Part shown: piece after piece, positions 17,273-25,932 of the stretch | How the letters are laid out: each line of letters opens with the position of its first letter | Position numbering within the stretch: position 1 is the stretch's first letter | Origin: Rhodovulum adriaticum | Lineage (GTDB): Bacteria > Pseudomonadota > Alphaproteobacteria > Rhodobacterales > Rhodobacteraceae | Reading direction: 5' to 3' | Length of the DNA: 64,000 nt | NCBI RefSeq assembly: GCF_004345735.1 | Contig: NZ_SLXL01000001.1 | Coordinates: forward strand, 443,876 to 507,875 | Program-made: the position numbers and the translations under genes | The notes under the pieces: model-generated | What the model saw: the letters and a program-made list of their open reading frames with translations, nothing else | Database searches by the model: none | Told to the model about the DNA's origin: nothing

Positions 17273-18478
17273 ATGAGCGCGTATCTGAAAAGCACCCCCG
17301 ACGCGAACGGGTATTTCGGCGACTACGGGGGCGCGATGCTGCCGCCCCCGCTGGAACCGCATTTCAAGGAAATCCGCGAGGCCTATCAGACCATTTCCAA
17401 ATCGGCCGATTTCATCAGGGAACTGCGCTATATCCGCAGGCATTTTCAGGGCCGCCCGACCCCGGTGTCGCACTTCAGGAACCTGTCCGAAATCTGCGGC
17501 GGCGCGCAGATCTATGCCAAGCGCGAGGATCTGAACCACACCGGCGCGCACAAGCTGAACCACTGCATGGCAGAGGGTCTGCTGGCAAAATTCATGGGCA
17601 AGACCAAGCTGATGGCCGAAACCGGCGCTGGCCAGCACGGCGTGGCGCTGGCCACGGCGGCGGCCTATTTCGGCATGGAATGCGAAATCCACATGGGCGA
17701 GATCGACATCGCCAAAGAGGCGCCCAACGTCACGCGGATGAAACTGCTGGGCGCGCAGGTGGTACCGGTGTCCTTTGGCGGGCGGTCGCTGAAAGAGGCG
17801 GTGGATTCCTGTTTCGGCAGCTACCTGGAACAGGCCGACACGGCCCTGTTCGCCATCGGGTCCGTCGTGGGGCCGCATCCCTTTCCGATGATGGTGCGCA
17901 ATTTTCAGCATGTCGTGGGCGTCGAGGCGCGCGAACAGTTCATGGAAATGACCGGCGAACTGCCCGACATGGTTGCCGCCTGCGTCGGCGGCGGGTCGAA
18001 CGCGATGGGGCTGTTTTCCGGCTTCATCGACGATGACGTGGCGCTGTACGGCGTGGAACCGCATGGCACGTCCTCCAACCTGGGCGATCACGCGGCGACA
18101 ATCACCTATGGCCATGACGGGGATATCCACGGTTTCCGCACGCTGGTCCTGACGGATGAGGCAGGCGAACCCGCCCCGGTGCATACCGTCGCCTCGGGAC
18201 TGGATTACCCCGGTGTGGGACCGGAGCACGCCCATCTGCACAAGACCGGGCGCGTTACCTATACCTCCGCCGATGACAAGGAGGCGCTAAAGGCGTTCTA
18301 CGCCCTGTCGCGGCACGAGGGGATCATTCCCGCGCTGGAAAGCGCCCACGCCGTCGGCTTTGCCATGCGCGAGGCGGCAAACCATCCGGGCAAGTCGATC
18401 CTGATCAACCTGTCCGGCCGGGGCGACAAGGATATCGACTACGTGGTCGACACCTTCGGCCTGGGCGAGGGGCTGTAA
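17273..18478 (+). CDS. trpB: Tryptophan synthase beta-like PLP enzyme, outside any trp operon
   Basis: A 401-residue protein with the main TrpB residues: [11 protein letters not shown] with PLP Lys94, [13 protein letters not shown] with catalytic Glu116, [11 protein letters not shown] as phosphate loop and [15 protein letters not shown]. The N-terminus ([20 protein letters not shown]) and the region [25 protein letters not shown] differ from what I expect of the trpF-linked TrpB in alphaproteobacteria. Neither trpA nor trpF is adjacent. It may be a stand-alone paralogue that condenses indole or another nucleophile with serine. The symbol marks the family; it may not be the housekeeping enzyme. 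AGGAGA lies upstream of ATG 17273. Confidence 0.82.
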   Translation: MSAYLKSTPDANGYFGDYGGAMLPPPLEPHFKEIREAYQTISKSADFIRELRYIRRHFQGRPTPVSHFRNLSEICGGAQIYAKREDLNHTGAHKLNHCMAEGLLAKFMGKTKLMAETGAGQHGVALATAAAYFGMECEIHMGEIDIAKEAPNVTRMKLLGAQVVPVSFGGRSLKEAVDSCFGSYLEQADTALFAIGSVVGPHPFPMMVRNFQHVVGVEAREQFMEMTGELPDMVAACVGGGSNAMGLFSGFIDDDVALYGVEPHGTSSNLGDHAATITYGHDGDIHGFRTLVLTDEAGEPAPVHTVASGLDYPGVGPEHAHLHKTGRVTYTSADDKEALKAFYALSRHEGIIPALESAHAVGFAMREAANHPGKSILINLSGRGDKDIDYVVDTFGLGEGL

Positions 18479-18491
18479 CCCGTTACTCGGG

Positions 18492-18532
18492 CGCTGCCCG
18501 GCGTAAACGCCGGGCGGGACATCCGGGCAGCG
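18492..18532 (+). terminator. Overlapping alternative hairpins after trpB-like gene
   Basis: GCCCGGCG-TAAA-CGCCGGGC (18496-18515) can form, or CGCTGCCCGG (18492-18501) can pair with CCGGGCAGCG (18523-18532). The two structures share bases and exclude each other. No T-run follows. Confidence 0.4.
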
Positions 18533-18568
18533 TTCCGATCCTGACCCCACGCCAATGATCCAAAAGAA

Positions 18569-18610
18569 AACCGCCGCCCGGGATGCCCCGGACGGCGGTT
18601 CCTGTTTTCA
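18569..18610. terminator. Bidirectional terminator between trpB-like gene and ahcY
   Basis: AACCGCCG pairs with CGGCGGTT around a GC-rich loop that can pair further. It is flanked by CAAAAGAA on the left and CCTGTTTT on the right, so it can serve the convergent genes on both strands. Confidence 0.75.
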
Positions 18611-18620
18611 TAGCCGCGTT

Positions 18621-20015
18621 TTAGTAGCGGTAATGTTCCGGCTTGAACGGCCCCTCGGGGGTCACGCCGATATAGGCGGCCTGCTCGGGGGACAGCTTGG
18701 TCAGTTTCACGCCGATCTTGTCCAAGTGCAGGCGCGCGACCTTTTCATCCAGATGCTTGGGCAGGATGTAGACCTTGTTTTCGTACTGGTCACCCTTGGT
18801 GAACAGCTCGATCTGGGCCAGCACCTGGTTGGTGAACGACGCCGACATCACGAAGGACGGGTGGCCGGTGGCGTTGCCGAGGTTCAGCAGGCGGCCTTCG
18901 GACAGCAGGATGATCCGGCTGCCGCTGGGCATCTCGATCATGTCCACCTGGTCCTTGATGTTGGTCCATTTGTGGTTCTTCAGCGCGGCAACCTGAATTT
19001 CGTTGTCGAAATGGCCAATATTGCCAACGATCGCCATGTCCTTCATCGCGCGCATATGCTCGATGCGGATCACGTCCTTGTTGCCGGTGGTGGTGATGAA
19101 GATGTCGGCATCCCCGATCACATCCTCCAGCAGCACCACCTCGAACCCGTCCATCGCGGCCTGCAGGGCGCAGATCGGGTCGGCCTCGGTCACCTTGACC
19201 CGGGCGCCCGCACCGGCCAGCGACGCGGCGCTGCCCTTGCCCACATCGCCATAGCCGCAGACCACGGCGACCTTGCCAGCCATCATCGTGTCCGTGGCGC
19301 GGCGGATACCGTCGACCAGCGATTCCTTGCAGCCGTACTTGTTGTCGAATTTCGACTTGGTCACGCTGTCGTTGACGTTGATCGCCGGGAAGGGCAGCAG
19401 GCCCTTGTTCATCAGTTCATACAGGCGATGAACGCCGGTGGTGGTTTCCTCGGACACGCCTTGGATCATGTCGCGCTGTTTCGTGAACCAGCCGGGGGAT
19501 TCGGCCATGCGCTTGCGGATCTGGGCGAACAGGGCCTCTTCCTCTTCGCTGGTGGGCACGGCGATCAGATCTTCCTCGCCATTTTCCACGCGGGCGCCCA
19601 GCAGGATGTACAGCGTTGCGTCGCCGCCATCGTCCAGGATCATGTTCGCGCCGCCCTCGGGGAACTGGAAGATGCGGTCGGCGTAGTCCCAGTATTCCTC
19701 CAGCGTTTCGCCCTTGACGGCAAAGACCGGAACGCCCGCCTCGGCGATCGCGGCGGCGGCGTGGTCCTGGGTGGAGAAGATGTTGCACGACGCCCAGCGC
19801 ACATCCGCGCCCAGCGCGGTCAGCGTCTCGATCAGAACGGCGGTCTGGATCGTCATGTGCAGGCTGCCCGCGATGCGCGCGCCTTTCAGCGGCTTGTCCT
19901 CGCCGAATTCCGCGCGACAGGCCATCAGGCCCGGCATCTCGGTCTCGGCGATGTCCAGCTCTTTGCGGCCGAACGCGGCCAGAGAAATATCTTTGACGAT
20001 GTAGTCCTGCGCCAT
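18621..20015 (-). CDS. ahcY: Adenosylhomocysteinase
   Basis: Hydrolyses S-adenosylhomocysteine to adenosine and homocysteine, keeping methylation reactions running. It is 464 residues long. Signatures include [31 protein letters not shown], the NAD-binding [16 protein letters not shown], the [14 protein letters not shown] stretch and the C-terminal [10 protein letters not shown]. Translation starts at ATG 20015 after CAGGAGA; the long open frame upstream is the antisense of the HD gene. A promoter candidate lies about 35 bases upstream, leaving a leader too short for an SAH riboswitch. Divergent from the HD-domain gene and convergent with the trpB-like gene. Confidence 0.96.
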   Translation of the reverse strand: MAQDYIVKDISLAAFGRKELDIAETEMPGLMACRAEFGEDKPLKGARIAGSLHMTIQTAVLIETLTALGADVRWASCNIFSTQDHAAAAIAEAGVPVFAVKGETLEEYWDYADRIFQFPEGGANMILDDGGDATLYILLGARVENGEEDLIAVPTSEEEEALFAQIRKRMAESPGWFTKQRDMIQGVSEETTTGVHRLYELMNKGLLPFPAINVNDSVTKSKFDNKYGCKESLVDGIRRATDTMMAGKVAVVCGYGDVGKGSAASLAGAGARVKVTEADPICALQAAMDGFEVVLLEDVIGDADIFITTTGNKDVIRIEHMRAMKDMAIVGNIGHFDNEIQVAALKNHKWTNIKDQVDMIEMPSGSRIILLSEGRLLNLGNATGHPSFVMSASFTNQVLAQIELFTKGDQYENKVYILPKHLDEKVARLHLDKIGVKLTKLSPEQAAYIGVTPEGPFKPEHYRY

Positions 20016-20051
20016 TGCGCCGCTCTCCTGATACTCTTTCACTTGGGGCTG

Positions 20052-20080
20052 CACATAGCACCGCGCGCGCGGCTCGACAA
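20052..20080 (-). promoter_or_regulatory. Candidate ahcY promoter
   Basis: On the minus strand TTGTCG, 17 bases, TATGTG. The -35 matches 4 of 6 and the -10 matches 3 of 6 of the sigma-70 consensus. The implied leader is about 30 bases. Confidence 0.35.
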
Positions 20081-20123
20081 TGCGCGCCGCCCGTGGCATC
20101 CGGGCGCCGCAAGGGAGAGACCG

Positions 20124-20714
20124 ATGAAACAACCCCGCGCCTGGCAACGCATGCTGTCCGGCCGCAGGCTGGACCTGCTGGACCCGACGCCGGTGGATAT
20201 AGAGATCGAGGATATCGCCCACGGGCTGGCCTTCGTCGCGCGCTGGAACGGGCAGACGCGCGGGGATTACGCCTATTCCGTGGCTGAACATTGCCTGCTG
20301 GTCGAGGAAATCTATGGCCGCCTGGTGCCGCAGGCCCTCGCGAAATGGCGGCTGGCCGCGCTGCTGCACGACGCGCCGGAATACGTGATCGGCGACATGA
20401 TTTCCCCGGTCAAGGCGGCGGTCGGGCCGGGCTATGGGCAGTTGGACGATCGGCTGGCGACGGCGATCCATATCCGGTTCGGACTGCCCGCCAAGGTGCC
20501 CGTGACCGTCAAGCAAAAGATCAAGCGTGCCGACAAGGTCTCCGCCTGGCTGGAGGCCACCCAGATCGCCGGGTTCGAGATCACCGAGGCCAACCGCTTT
20601 TTCGGCAAGCCAAAGCCCGAGGTGACCGAGGGTCTGACCATCCGCCTGCGCCCGCCGGTCGAGGTGCGCGCCGCCTATACCGCGCGGCATGCTGAACTGC
20701 TGGCGCAGCTATGA
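20124..20714 (+). CDS. HD-domain phosphohydrolase (YfbR-like)
   Basis: A 196-residue protein with HD-superfamily metal ligands: [14 protein letters not shown] supplies the first His, [19 protein letters not shown] is the HD motif, and [14 protein letters not shown] and [10 protein letters not shown] give the later Asp. This resembles YfbR-type 5'-nucleotidases that act on deoxynucleoside monophosphates. The actual substrate is uncertain. The start is ATG 20124 with GGGAGAG upstream. The stop overlaps the start of the acetyltransferase gene (ATGA), so the two form a pair. Confidence 0.83.
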   Translation: MKQPRAWQRMLSGRRLDLLDPTPVDIEIEDIAHGLAFVARWNGQTRGDYAYSVAEHCLLVEEIYGRLVPQALAKWRLAALLHDAPEYVIGDMISPVKAAVGPGYGQLDDRLATAIHIRFGLPAKVPVTVKQKIKRADKVSAWLEATQIAGFEITEANRFFGKPKPEVTEGLTIRLRPPVEVRAAYTARHAELLAQL

Positions 20715-21196
20715 TCGCCGTTCGCCCCGCGCAGGCAGCGGATGCGCCGCAGATCGCGGCGCTGCTGAACGCGATCATCGCGGCGGGCGGGACCACGGCC
20801 ATGGAAACACCGCTGAAAGAGGCCGGGCTGGCAAAACGGATCGTCGCCACGCCCGACCGATCCTGCTGGCACGTGGCCCAGGACGGGACGGGGCGCCTTG
20901 TGGGCGTTCAATGGGCCGAGCCGCACCCGGGCCTGCCCGCCGACATGGCCGATATCGCGACCTTTACCCGGATCGGGATGACCGGCTGCGGGATCGGCAC
21001 GGCGCTGTTTCAGGCGACGCAGGCGGCCTGCCGGGCGCGCGGCTATCGCGCGCTGAATGCGGCGATCCGGGCGGAAAATATCGGCGGGCTGCGGTTTTAT
21101 GAAAGCCTGGGCTTTACCGACTGGCAAGTCGCGCATGATGCGCGTCTGGCGTCGGGAAAGGTGACGGGAAAATGGTTCAAGCGGATCGATCTTTGA
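20711..21196 (+). CDS. GNAT family N-acetyltransferase
   Basis: A 161-residue acetyl-CoA-dependent transferase. It begins [20 protein letters not shown], and the central strand ATFTRIGMTGCGIGTALFQAT contains the Q/R-x-x-G-x-G/A pyrophosphate-binding pattern in the form TGCGIGTAL. The C-terminal NAAIRAENIGGLRFYESLGF is the classic GNAT ending. The acceptor is unknown. Coupled to the HD-domain gene through an ATGA overlap; seven bases separate its stop from the convergent lipoprotein gene. Confidence 0.85.
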   Translation: MIAVRPAQAADAPQIAALLNAIIAAGGTTAMETPLKEAGLAKRIVATPDRSCWHVAQDGTGRLVGVQWAEPHPGLPADMADIATFTRIGMTGCGIGTALFQATQAACRARGYRALNAAIRAENIGGLRFYESLGFTDWQVAHDARLASGKVTGKWFKRIDL

Positions 21197-21202
21197 CCGC
21201 GC

Positions 21203-21532
21203 TCAGGTGCAAACCTGTCCGGCAGATGCCCCGTCCTGCCGCCAGCCCACGAATTGCACGTCGGTAAAGGTCAGTTCCAACCCGCCCCAGCGCAGGCGCT
21301 GCGCGATCCCCTCGGGACAATTGGCAAGCGGCAGGCCATCGGGCGGCCCCATCTCACGGGCCAGTGGCGCGATCACCCCGGCGGGCGCGCGCCCGAAATC
21401 GACGCGCTGCCCGGTTTCAGGCACGGACAACCCGCCCGCATCGGGACGAAAGGAAACGCCGCCCTTGTCGGGCGGCGCCGGAGCGCAGGCGGCCAGCCCC
21501 GCAAGGGCCAGCGCGGCGGCGCCCCGCCTCAA
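21203..21532 (-). CDS. Small lipoprotein of unknown function downstream of regA
   Basis: A 109-residue protein with MRRGAAALALAGLAAC at the N-terminus, a lipobox LAAC for attachment to a membrane. The mature part includes SFRPDAGGLSVPETGQRVDFGRAPAGVI and ends with LELTFTDVQFVGWRQD and QVCT. I do not recognise a domain. The start is inferred as TTG 21532, which overlaps the regA stop (TTGA) and implies coupling to the redox regulator. The alternative frame upstream reads through regA and is not credible. Because it is co-transcribed with regA it may have an envelope role under the same conditions. Confidence 0.6.
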   Translation of the reverse strand: MRRGAAALALAGLAACAPAPPDKGGVSFRPDAGGLSVPETGQRVDFGRAPAGVIAPLAREMGPPDGLPLANCPEGIAQRLRWGGLELTFTDVQFVGWRQDGASAGQVCT

Positions 21533-22083
21533 CGCGGGCTGCGCTTGGCCAGGATGCGCTGCAGGGTCCGACGGTGCATGTTCAGGCGCCGGGCCGTTTC
21601 CGACACGTTGCGGTCGCACTGTTCATAGACCCGCTGGATGTGTTCCCAGCGCACGCGGTCGGCCGACATCGGGTTTTCCGGCGGCGGCGGCAGGCTTTCG
21701 CCATCGGACAGCAGCGCGGCGGTCACGTCGTTGGCATCGGCGGGCTTGGACAGATAGTCGGTCGCCCCCACCTTGACCGCGGCGACGGCGGTGGCGATGG
21801 CGCCATAGCCGGTCAGCACCACGATCTTGGCATCGGGCCGCTTTTCGCGCAGCACCTCGACCACGTCCAGGCCGCTGCCATCCTCCAGTCTCAGGTCGAC
21901 CACCGCATAGGCGGGCGGGCGTCCGGTGGCGATGGCCTTGCCGGCTGCGACGGTTTCGGCGGTCTCGACCTCGAACCCGCGTTTTTCCATGGCGCGCGAC
22001 AGGCGGCGCAGGAACGGCTCGTCATCGTCCACGATCAGCAGAGAGGGATCGTCCCCGATCTCGGTCTCGGTGCTGTCGGCCAT
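21529..22083 (-). CDS. regA: Redox response regulator RegA/PrrA/ActR
   Basis: A 184-residue DNA-binding regulator of photosynthesis, nitrogen, carbon and respiration genes. The receiver has LLIVDDDEPFLRRLSRAM, phospho-acceptor AVVDLRLEDGSG (Asp63), VVLTGYGAI and YLSKPADAND. A proline-rich linker (SLPPPPENP) leads to a Fis-type helix-turn-helix (CDRNVSETARRLNMHRRTLQ). This short receiver-linker-HTH design is characteristic of RegA. Start ATG 22083, preceded by GGAGGAAG. It lies directly behind senC, with regB divergent: the standard regB-senC-regA locus. Confidence 0.95.
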   Translation of the reverse strand: MADSTETEIGDDPSLLIVDDDEPFLRRLSRAMEKRGFEVETAETVAAGKAIATGRPPAYAVVDLRLEDGSGLDVVEVLREKRPDAKIVVLTGYGAIATAVAAVKVGATDYLSKPADANDVTAALLSDGESLPPPPENPMSADRVRWEHIQRVYEQCDRNVSETARRLNMHRRTLQRILAKRSPR

Positions 22084-22151
22084 GGGCTTCCTCCGGCTTA
22101 CGGTCATGTTGTTGCAGTATTAGGGTGTTACGCGCGGACGGTCAATTTACC

Positions 22152-22775
22152 TCATAGCGAATCGACGAAACATGCGATCCTGTCCGCCATGTCCGCGGGC
22201 GTGACGTCGCGCTTGAAGTGTTCGACAAACCCGATTTCCGGAAAAACCAGATAGCTCAGCGTGGAATGGTCGATGAGGTAGAATTCCTCTTCGGGGTCTT
22301 GCACGCTGTAAAACGTGCGATAGGCCCGGCTGGCGGCGGCCACCTGCTCGGGTGTGCCGGTCAGGCCGATCATGCGCGGATGCATGTATTCCGTGAACTG
22401 GGCCAGCAATTCCGGCGTGTCCCGCCCCGGATCGATAGAGATGAAGACCGGCGTCACGTCATAGCCCCGCTCATCCAGCAGATAGACGGCCTGCGCGTTG
22501 CGCGTGTTGTCCAGCGGGCAGACATCGGGGCAGAACGTATAGCCGAAATAGATCAGTGTCGGCCCGGTCACGATGTCCGCATCGGTCACCGTTTCCCCGG
22601 TTTCGCTGACCAGGGTAAAGGGGCCGCCGATCTGCGATCCGCCCAACGCCGTTTGATCCGTGCGGCATTGCGCGAAACGGTCGGGGGCCGGGGCGGGCGA
22701 CCGGATCAGGTAGAGGGCGACGCCCCCGGCCAGTAGGGCCAACAGGGCGAGAACGGCAAAAAGGCTGCGTTTCAT
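22152..22775 (-). CDS. senC: SCO1/SenC/PrrC copper chaperone
   Basis: A 207-residue membrane-anchored thioredoxin-fold protein needed to assemble the CuA or CuB centre of cytochrome oxidase. An N-terminal helix (LFAVLALLALLAGGVALYLI) anchors it. The periplasmic domain has YFGYTFCPDVCPLDN with Cys82 and Cys86, and YLIDHSTLSY with the third copper ligand, His. The start is ATG 22775 (MKRSLFAV). In Rhodobacter the gene also modulates signalling to RegB. It is divergent from regB across about 83 bases and followed by regA. Confidence 0.94.
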   Translation of the reverse strand: MKRSLFAVLALLALLAGGVALYLIRSPAPAPDRFAQCRTDQTALGGSQIGGPFTLVSETGETVTDADIVTGPTLIYFGYTFCPDVCPLDNTRNAQAVYLLDERGYDVTPVFISIDPGRDTPELLAQFTEYMHPRMIGLTGTPEQVAAASRAYRTFYSVQDPEEEFYLIDHSTLSYLVFPEIGFVEHFKRDVTPADMADRIACFVDSL

Positions 22776-22858
22776 GGCATCGCTCCTGGCCGGGCTTTGC
22801 GCATTGATCGACCGAATGGCCCGGATTAACAAGGGAAAACCCTGCAAAAGGTGCCCAC

Positions 22859-24253
22859 ATGCCCAAAACTGCCGGCCTTCTGCCGCCGAAAGAGCGCAGC
22901 CACTGGATACGTCTGCGCACGCTGACGACGCTTCGCTGGGCGGCGGTCCTCGGCCAGCTGGGCGCCATCGCCGTGGCAGAGCTTTATTTTGGCTTCCGGC
23001 TGGAACTGGGGCTGTGCCTGCTGGTGGTCGCCGCAGCGGTGCTGGCCAATATCGTCGCCGCGGCGATCTATCCGGAAAACCGGCGCCTGTCGGAAACCGA
23101 AACGATGCTGACGCTGCTGTTCGACGTGACGCAGTTGGCGATCCTGCTGGGACTGACCGGGGGGCTGAACAACCCGTTCACCCTGCTGATCCTGACGCCG
23201 GTGACGATCTCTGCCACCGCGCTTGGGTCGCGTTCGACCCTGTTCCTGGCGCATGTGGCCTATGTCTTTGTCACGATCATCGCGTTCTATCACCTGCCGC
23301 TGGTCACCGCCGACGGGCAGGTTCTGGAACTGCCGGACCTGTTCCAGTTCGGGTTCTGGGTGGCCATCGTGATCGGGATTTCCTTCCTCAGCCTTTATGC
23401 CAGCCGGGTGACCTCGGAAATGAACAAGATGTCCGATGCGCTGCTGGCCACGCAGATGGCCCTGTCGCGCGAGCAAAAGCTGACCGACCTGGGCGGCGTG
23501 GTCGCGGCCTATGCGCATGAGCTGGGCACGCCTCTGGCCACGATCAAGCTGGTCAGTTCGGAACTGATGGAGGAGGTCGAGGACAAGCCCGACCTGCGCG
23601 ACGACGTTGCCCTGATCCGCGATCAGGCCGACCGCTGCCGCGACATCCTGCGGTCGATGGGCCGGGCGGGCAAGGACGACCTGCACATGCACACCGCCCC
23701 GCTGGAGGCCGTGGTGAATGAGGCCGCGGACCCCCACCGCGACCGCGGCAAAGAGGTGATCTTTACCGCCGAACCCATCCACGGCGGCGCCGAGCGGATG
23801 CCGGTGATCCGCCGCCGCCCCGAGATCATCCACGGGCTGCGCAACCTGGTGCAGAACGCCGTCGATTTCGCCGAGGCCCGCGTCTGGGTCGTGGCGCAAT
23901 GGTCCCCCGACGAAATCACCGTGCGCATCATGGATGACGGCCCCGGCTATCCGCCGCATCTGCTGGGCCGGATCGGCGACCCCTTCGTGCGCAAGCGCCG
24001 CCCCGGCGCGCCCCCGCAAAAGGAACGCCCGGAATACGAGGGCATGGGCCTGGGCCTGTTCATCGCCAAGACCCTGCTGGAACGCTCTGGCGCGCAGCTG
24101 AGCTTTGCCAACGGCACGGACCCGCTGCTGAGCGAGAGCGGCCGCAGCGAACGGCGCGGCGCCGTGGTCGAGGTCGCCTGGCCGATGGACCGGATCGCCC
24201 TGGCCCCAGAGGAGCAGGGCGCCCTGGGCGAAAACCGCCTGTTCGAGGCCTAA
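22859..24253 (+). CDS. regB: Redox sensor histidine kinase RegB/PrrB/ActS
   Basis: A 464-residue membrane kinase that phosphorylates RegA when the quinone pool or oxygen signal is reduced. Six hydrophobic helices fill the first 190 residues. Between them sits GGLNNPF, the conserved quinone-binding heptad. The H-box is AAYAHELGTPLATIK with His220. DRCRDILRSMG carries the redox-active Cys260 that forms disulfides in RegB of Rhodobacter capsulatus. HATPase motifs are LVQNAVDFA, MDDGPGYPP and EGMGLGLFIAKTLLE. ATG 22859 is the start. The gene is immediately followed by the PAS-protein gene and its CtrA box. Confidence 0.96.
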   Translation: MPKTAGLLPPKERSHWIRLRTLTTLRWAAVLGQLGAIAVAELYFGFRLELGLCLLVVAAAVLANIVAAAIYPENRRLSETETMLTLLFDVTQLAILLGLTGGLNNPFTLLILTPVTISATALGSRSTLFLAHVAYVFVTIIAFYHLPLVTADGQVLELPDLFQFGFWVAIVIGISFLSLYASRVTSEMNKMSDALLATQMALSREQKLTDLGGVVAAYAHELGTPLATIKLVSSELMEEVEDKPDLRDDVALIRDQADRCRDILRSMGRAGKDDLHMHTAPLEAVVNEAADPHRDRGKEVIFTAEPIHGGAERMPVIRRRPEIIHGLRNLVQNAVDFAEARVWVVAQWSPDEITVRIMDDGPGYPPHLLGRIGDPFVRKRRPGAPPQKERPEYEGMGLGLFIAKTLLERSGAQLSFANGTDPLLSESGRSERRGAVVEVAWPMDRIALAPEEQGALGENRLFEA

Positions 24254-24308
24254 CCGCCCCCGCAACTCTGCCAGAGGGCGAGTTTGCCTCACGCGATATA
24301 ACCCTGGG

Positions 24309-24323
24309 TTAACCTGGGGTTAA
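24309..24323. promoter_or_regulatory. Perfect CtrA box upstream of the PAS-protein gene
   Basis: TTAACCTGGGGTTAA matches TTAA-N7-TTAA without mismatch and also the longer TTAAC-N5-GTTAAC form. It lies 46 bases before the chosen ATG at 24370. CtrA is the alphaproteobacterial cell-cycle and gene-transfer-agent regulator. Confidence 0.75.
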
Positions 24324-24369
24324 CCATTTCTCCGCCCAGATGACCCCACGATCTGGGTACGGGGACGGC

Positions 24370-25890
24370 ATGGCATTCGACTGGAGTTTCGCACTGGTGC
24401 TGGCGGCGACATCGTTGGGGTCGGTTGTGGCGGCGCTGTTCCTGCTGCCCTTCCTGCCGGGCACGCGCCCGCCGCCCCCCACGCAGGAGGCACCGCAGGA
24501 TGACAACCTGGTCTTCCTCTTCGACAACGAAACCCTGCTGGACGTCACCGCGCCCGGCCGCGCCTTTCTGGACGGGGCGGGCGGCGGCCTGTCCGATTGG
24601 CAGCGGTTATGCGCCCGGCTGGAACCGCGCTTTCCGGGGTTTCAGGACCGCCTGTCGCGGCTGGCCCAGACCGGCAGCATCGCCCTGACAGAGGCGGGCG
24701 GAACCGCGCAGCTTGCCGCGACGTGGATGCATGGCGTTGCCCGGATCACCCTGCACCTGGGCGGCAGCGATGGCGCGGCCCACGCCGACAGCGCGATGAT
24801 GCACGAACTGACCAGCAACCGCGCGGTGATCGACGCCCTGCCGATCCCGGCCTGGCGCTGCGGGCCGGACGGCGCGATCGGCTGGGCCAACCGGGCCTAT
24901 ATCGACCTGATCCGCGAGGGCACGAACGGCCCCCTGACATGGCCCCTGCCCGCGCTGTTTCCCGAGGGGGCGGCCACGCCGCATCGTGTGCTGCGCGGCC
25001 CCGACGGGCAGGATCGCTGGTTCGATTGCTCCACCGCCGGGGTAGAGGGCGACGCAATCCATTTCGCCGTGCCCGCCGATGCGGCCGTGCGCGCGGAAAC
25101 CACCCTGCAAAGCTTTATGCAGACGCTGACCAAGACATTCGCCGAACTGCCCATCGGCCTGGCGGTGTTCAACCGCACGCGCGAACTGGTCCTGTTCAAC
25201 CCCGCCATGTCGGAACTGTTCAACCTGGACCCCGAATTCCTGATCGCGCGCCCGACCCTGCGCAACGTCCTGGACCGCCTGCGCGAAGACAGGATGATGC
25301 CCGAACCCAAGGATTATCGCGCCTGGCGGCAGGCAATCGAACGGCTGGAGCGCGATGCCGAAAACGGGATCTATGCCGATACCTGGACGCTGCCCTCGGG
25401 CGCGGTCTATCGGGTGACGGGGCGGCCTCACCCCGACGGCGCCGTGGCCTTCCTGTTCGAGGATATCAGCGCCGAGATGTCGCTGACCCGCCGTTTCCGC
25501 GGCGAGCTGGAAACCGGGCAGGCCGTTCTGGACACATTGGAAGAGGCCATCGCGGTCTTTTCCAATGGTGGCATGCTGACCCTGTCCAATTCCGCCTATG
25601 CGGCGCTGTGGGGGGATGACCCCACGCTGTTGATGGGCCCCGGCGACATCGCCGGGGCCACCGCGCAATGGCAGGCCCAGTGCCTGACGCTGGAGGATGC
25701 CGCCCATCCCCCCGACCTTGCCCGCCACATCCGGCAGCGCACGCGCTGGATCGGGGAACTGGTGCATTGCGACGGGCACCGCCTGGCGTGCCGCATCGCA
25801 CCCATCGCGGGTGGGGCGGTTCTGGTCGGCTTTCGCCGCCTGGCGCGCAGCGCCCATCCCGCACCAGAGGTTTCCTTCGCCTCGGGGTGA
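24370..25890 (+). CDS. PAS-domain protein without kinase domain, DivL-like
   Basis: A 506-residue protein with one N-terminal membrane helix (FALVLAATSLGSVVAALFLL), then three PAS-like segments: around 150-230 (RAVIDALPIPAWRCGPDGAI), 255-370 (ELPIGLAVFNRTRELVLFNPA) and 385-480 (LDTLEEAIAVFSNGGMLTL). No H-box or ATP-binding domain follows; it ends soon after the third PAS. A PAS protein of this build, linked to tsaE and the reg genes, corresponds to DivL in Rhodobacterales, which controls CtrA phosphorylation and gene transfer agent production in Rhodobacter capsulatus. The perfect CtrA box upstream supports this. The symbol is left blank because the homology is by architecture and context only. 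Start ATG 24370; 24340 is an alternative. Confidence 0.85.
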   Translation: MAFDWSFALVLAATSLGSVVAALFLLPFLPGTRPPPPTQEAPQDDNLVFLFDNETLLDVTAPGRAFLDGAGGGLSDWQRLCARLEPRFPGFQDRLSRLAQTGSIALTEAGGTAQLAATWMHGVARITLHLGGSDGAAHADSAMMHELTSNRAVIDALPIPAWRCGPDGAIGWANRAYIDLIREGTNGPLTWPLPALFPEGAATPHRVLRGPDGQDRWFDCSTAGVEGDAIHFAVPADAAVRAETTLQSFMQTLTKTFAELPIGLAVFNRTRELVLFNPAMSELFNLDPEFLIARPTLRNVLDRLREDRMMPEPKDYRAWRQAIERLERDAENGIYADTWTLPSGAVYRVTGRPHPDGAVAFLFEDISAEMSLTRRFRGELETGQAVLDTLEEAIAVFSNGGMLTLSNSAYAALWGDDPTLLMGPGDIAGATAQWQAQCLTLEDAAHPPDLARHIRQRTRWIGELVHCDGHRLACRIAPIAGGAVLVGFRRLARSAHPAPEVSFASG

Positions 25891-25932
25891 TCGGCCCTTG
25901 CGGGGGCGCGCGGGGGCGATAAAACTGCCCCC

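Noticed and set aside
20016-20123. SAH or SAM-SAH riboswitch upstream of ahcY
   Set aside because: The spacer is about 110 bases, the likely leader is near 30 bases, and no conserved stem-loop set is visible.
18621-20690. Single 689-codon frame covering ahcY and more
   Set aside because: The first 225 codons are antisense to the HD-domain gene; AhcY begins at 20015 after CAGGAGA.
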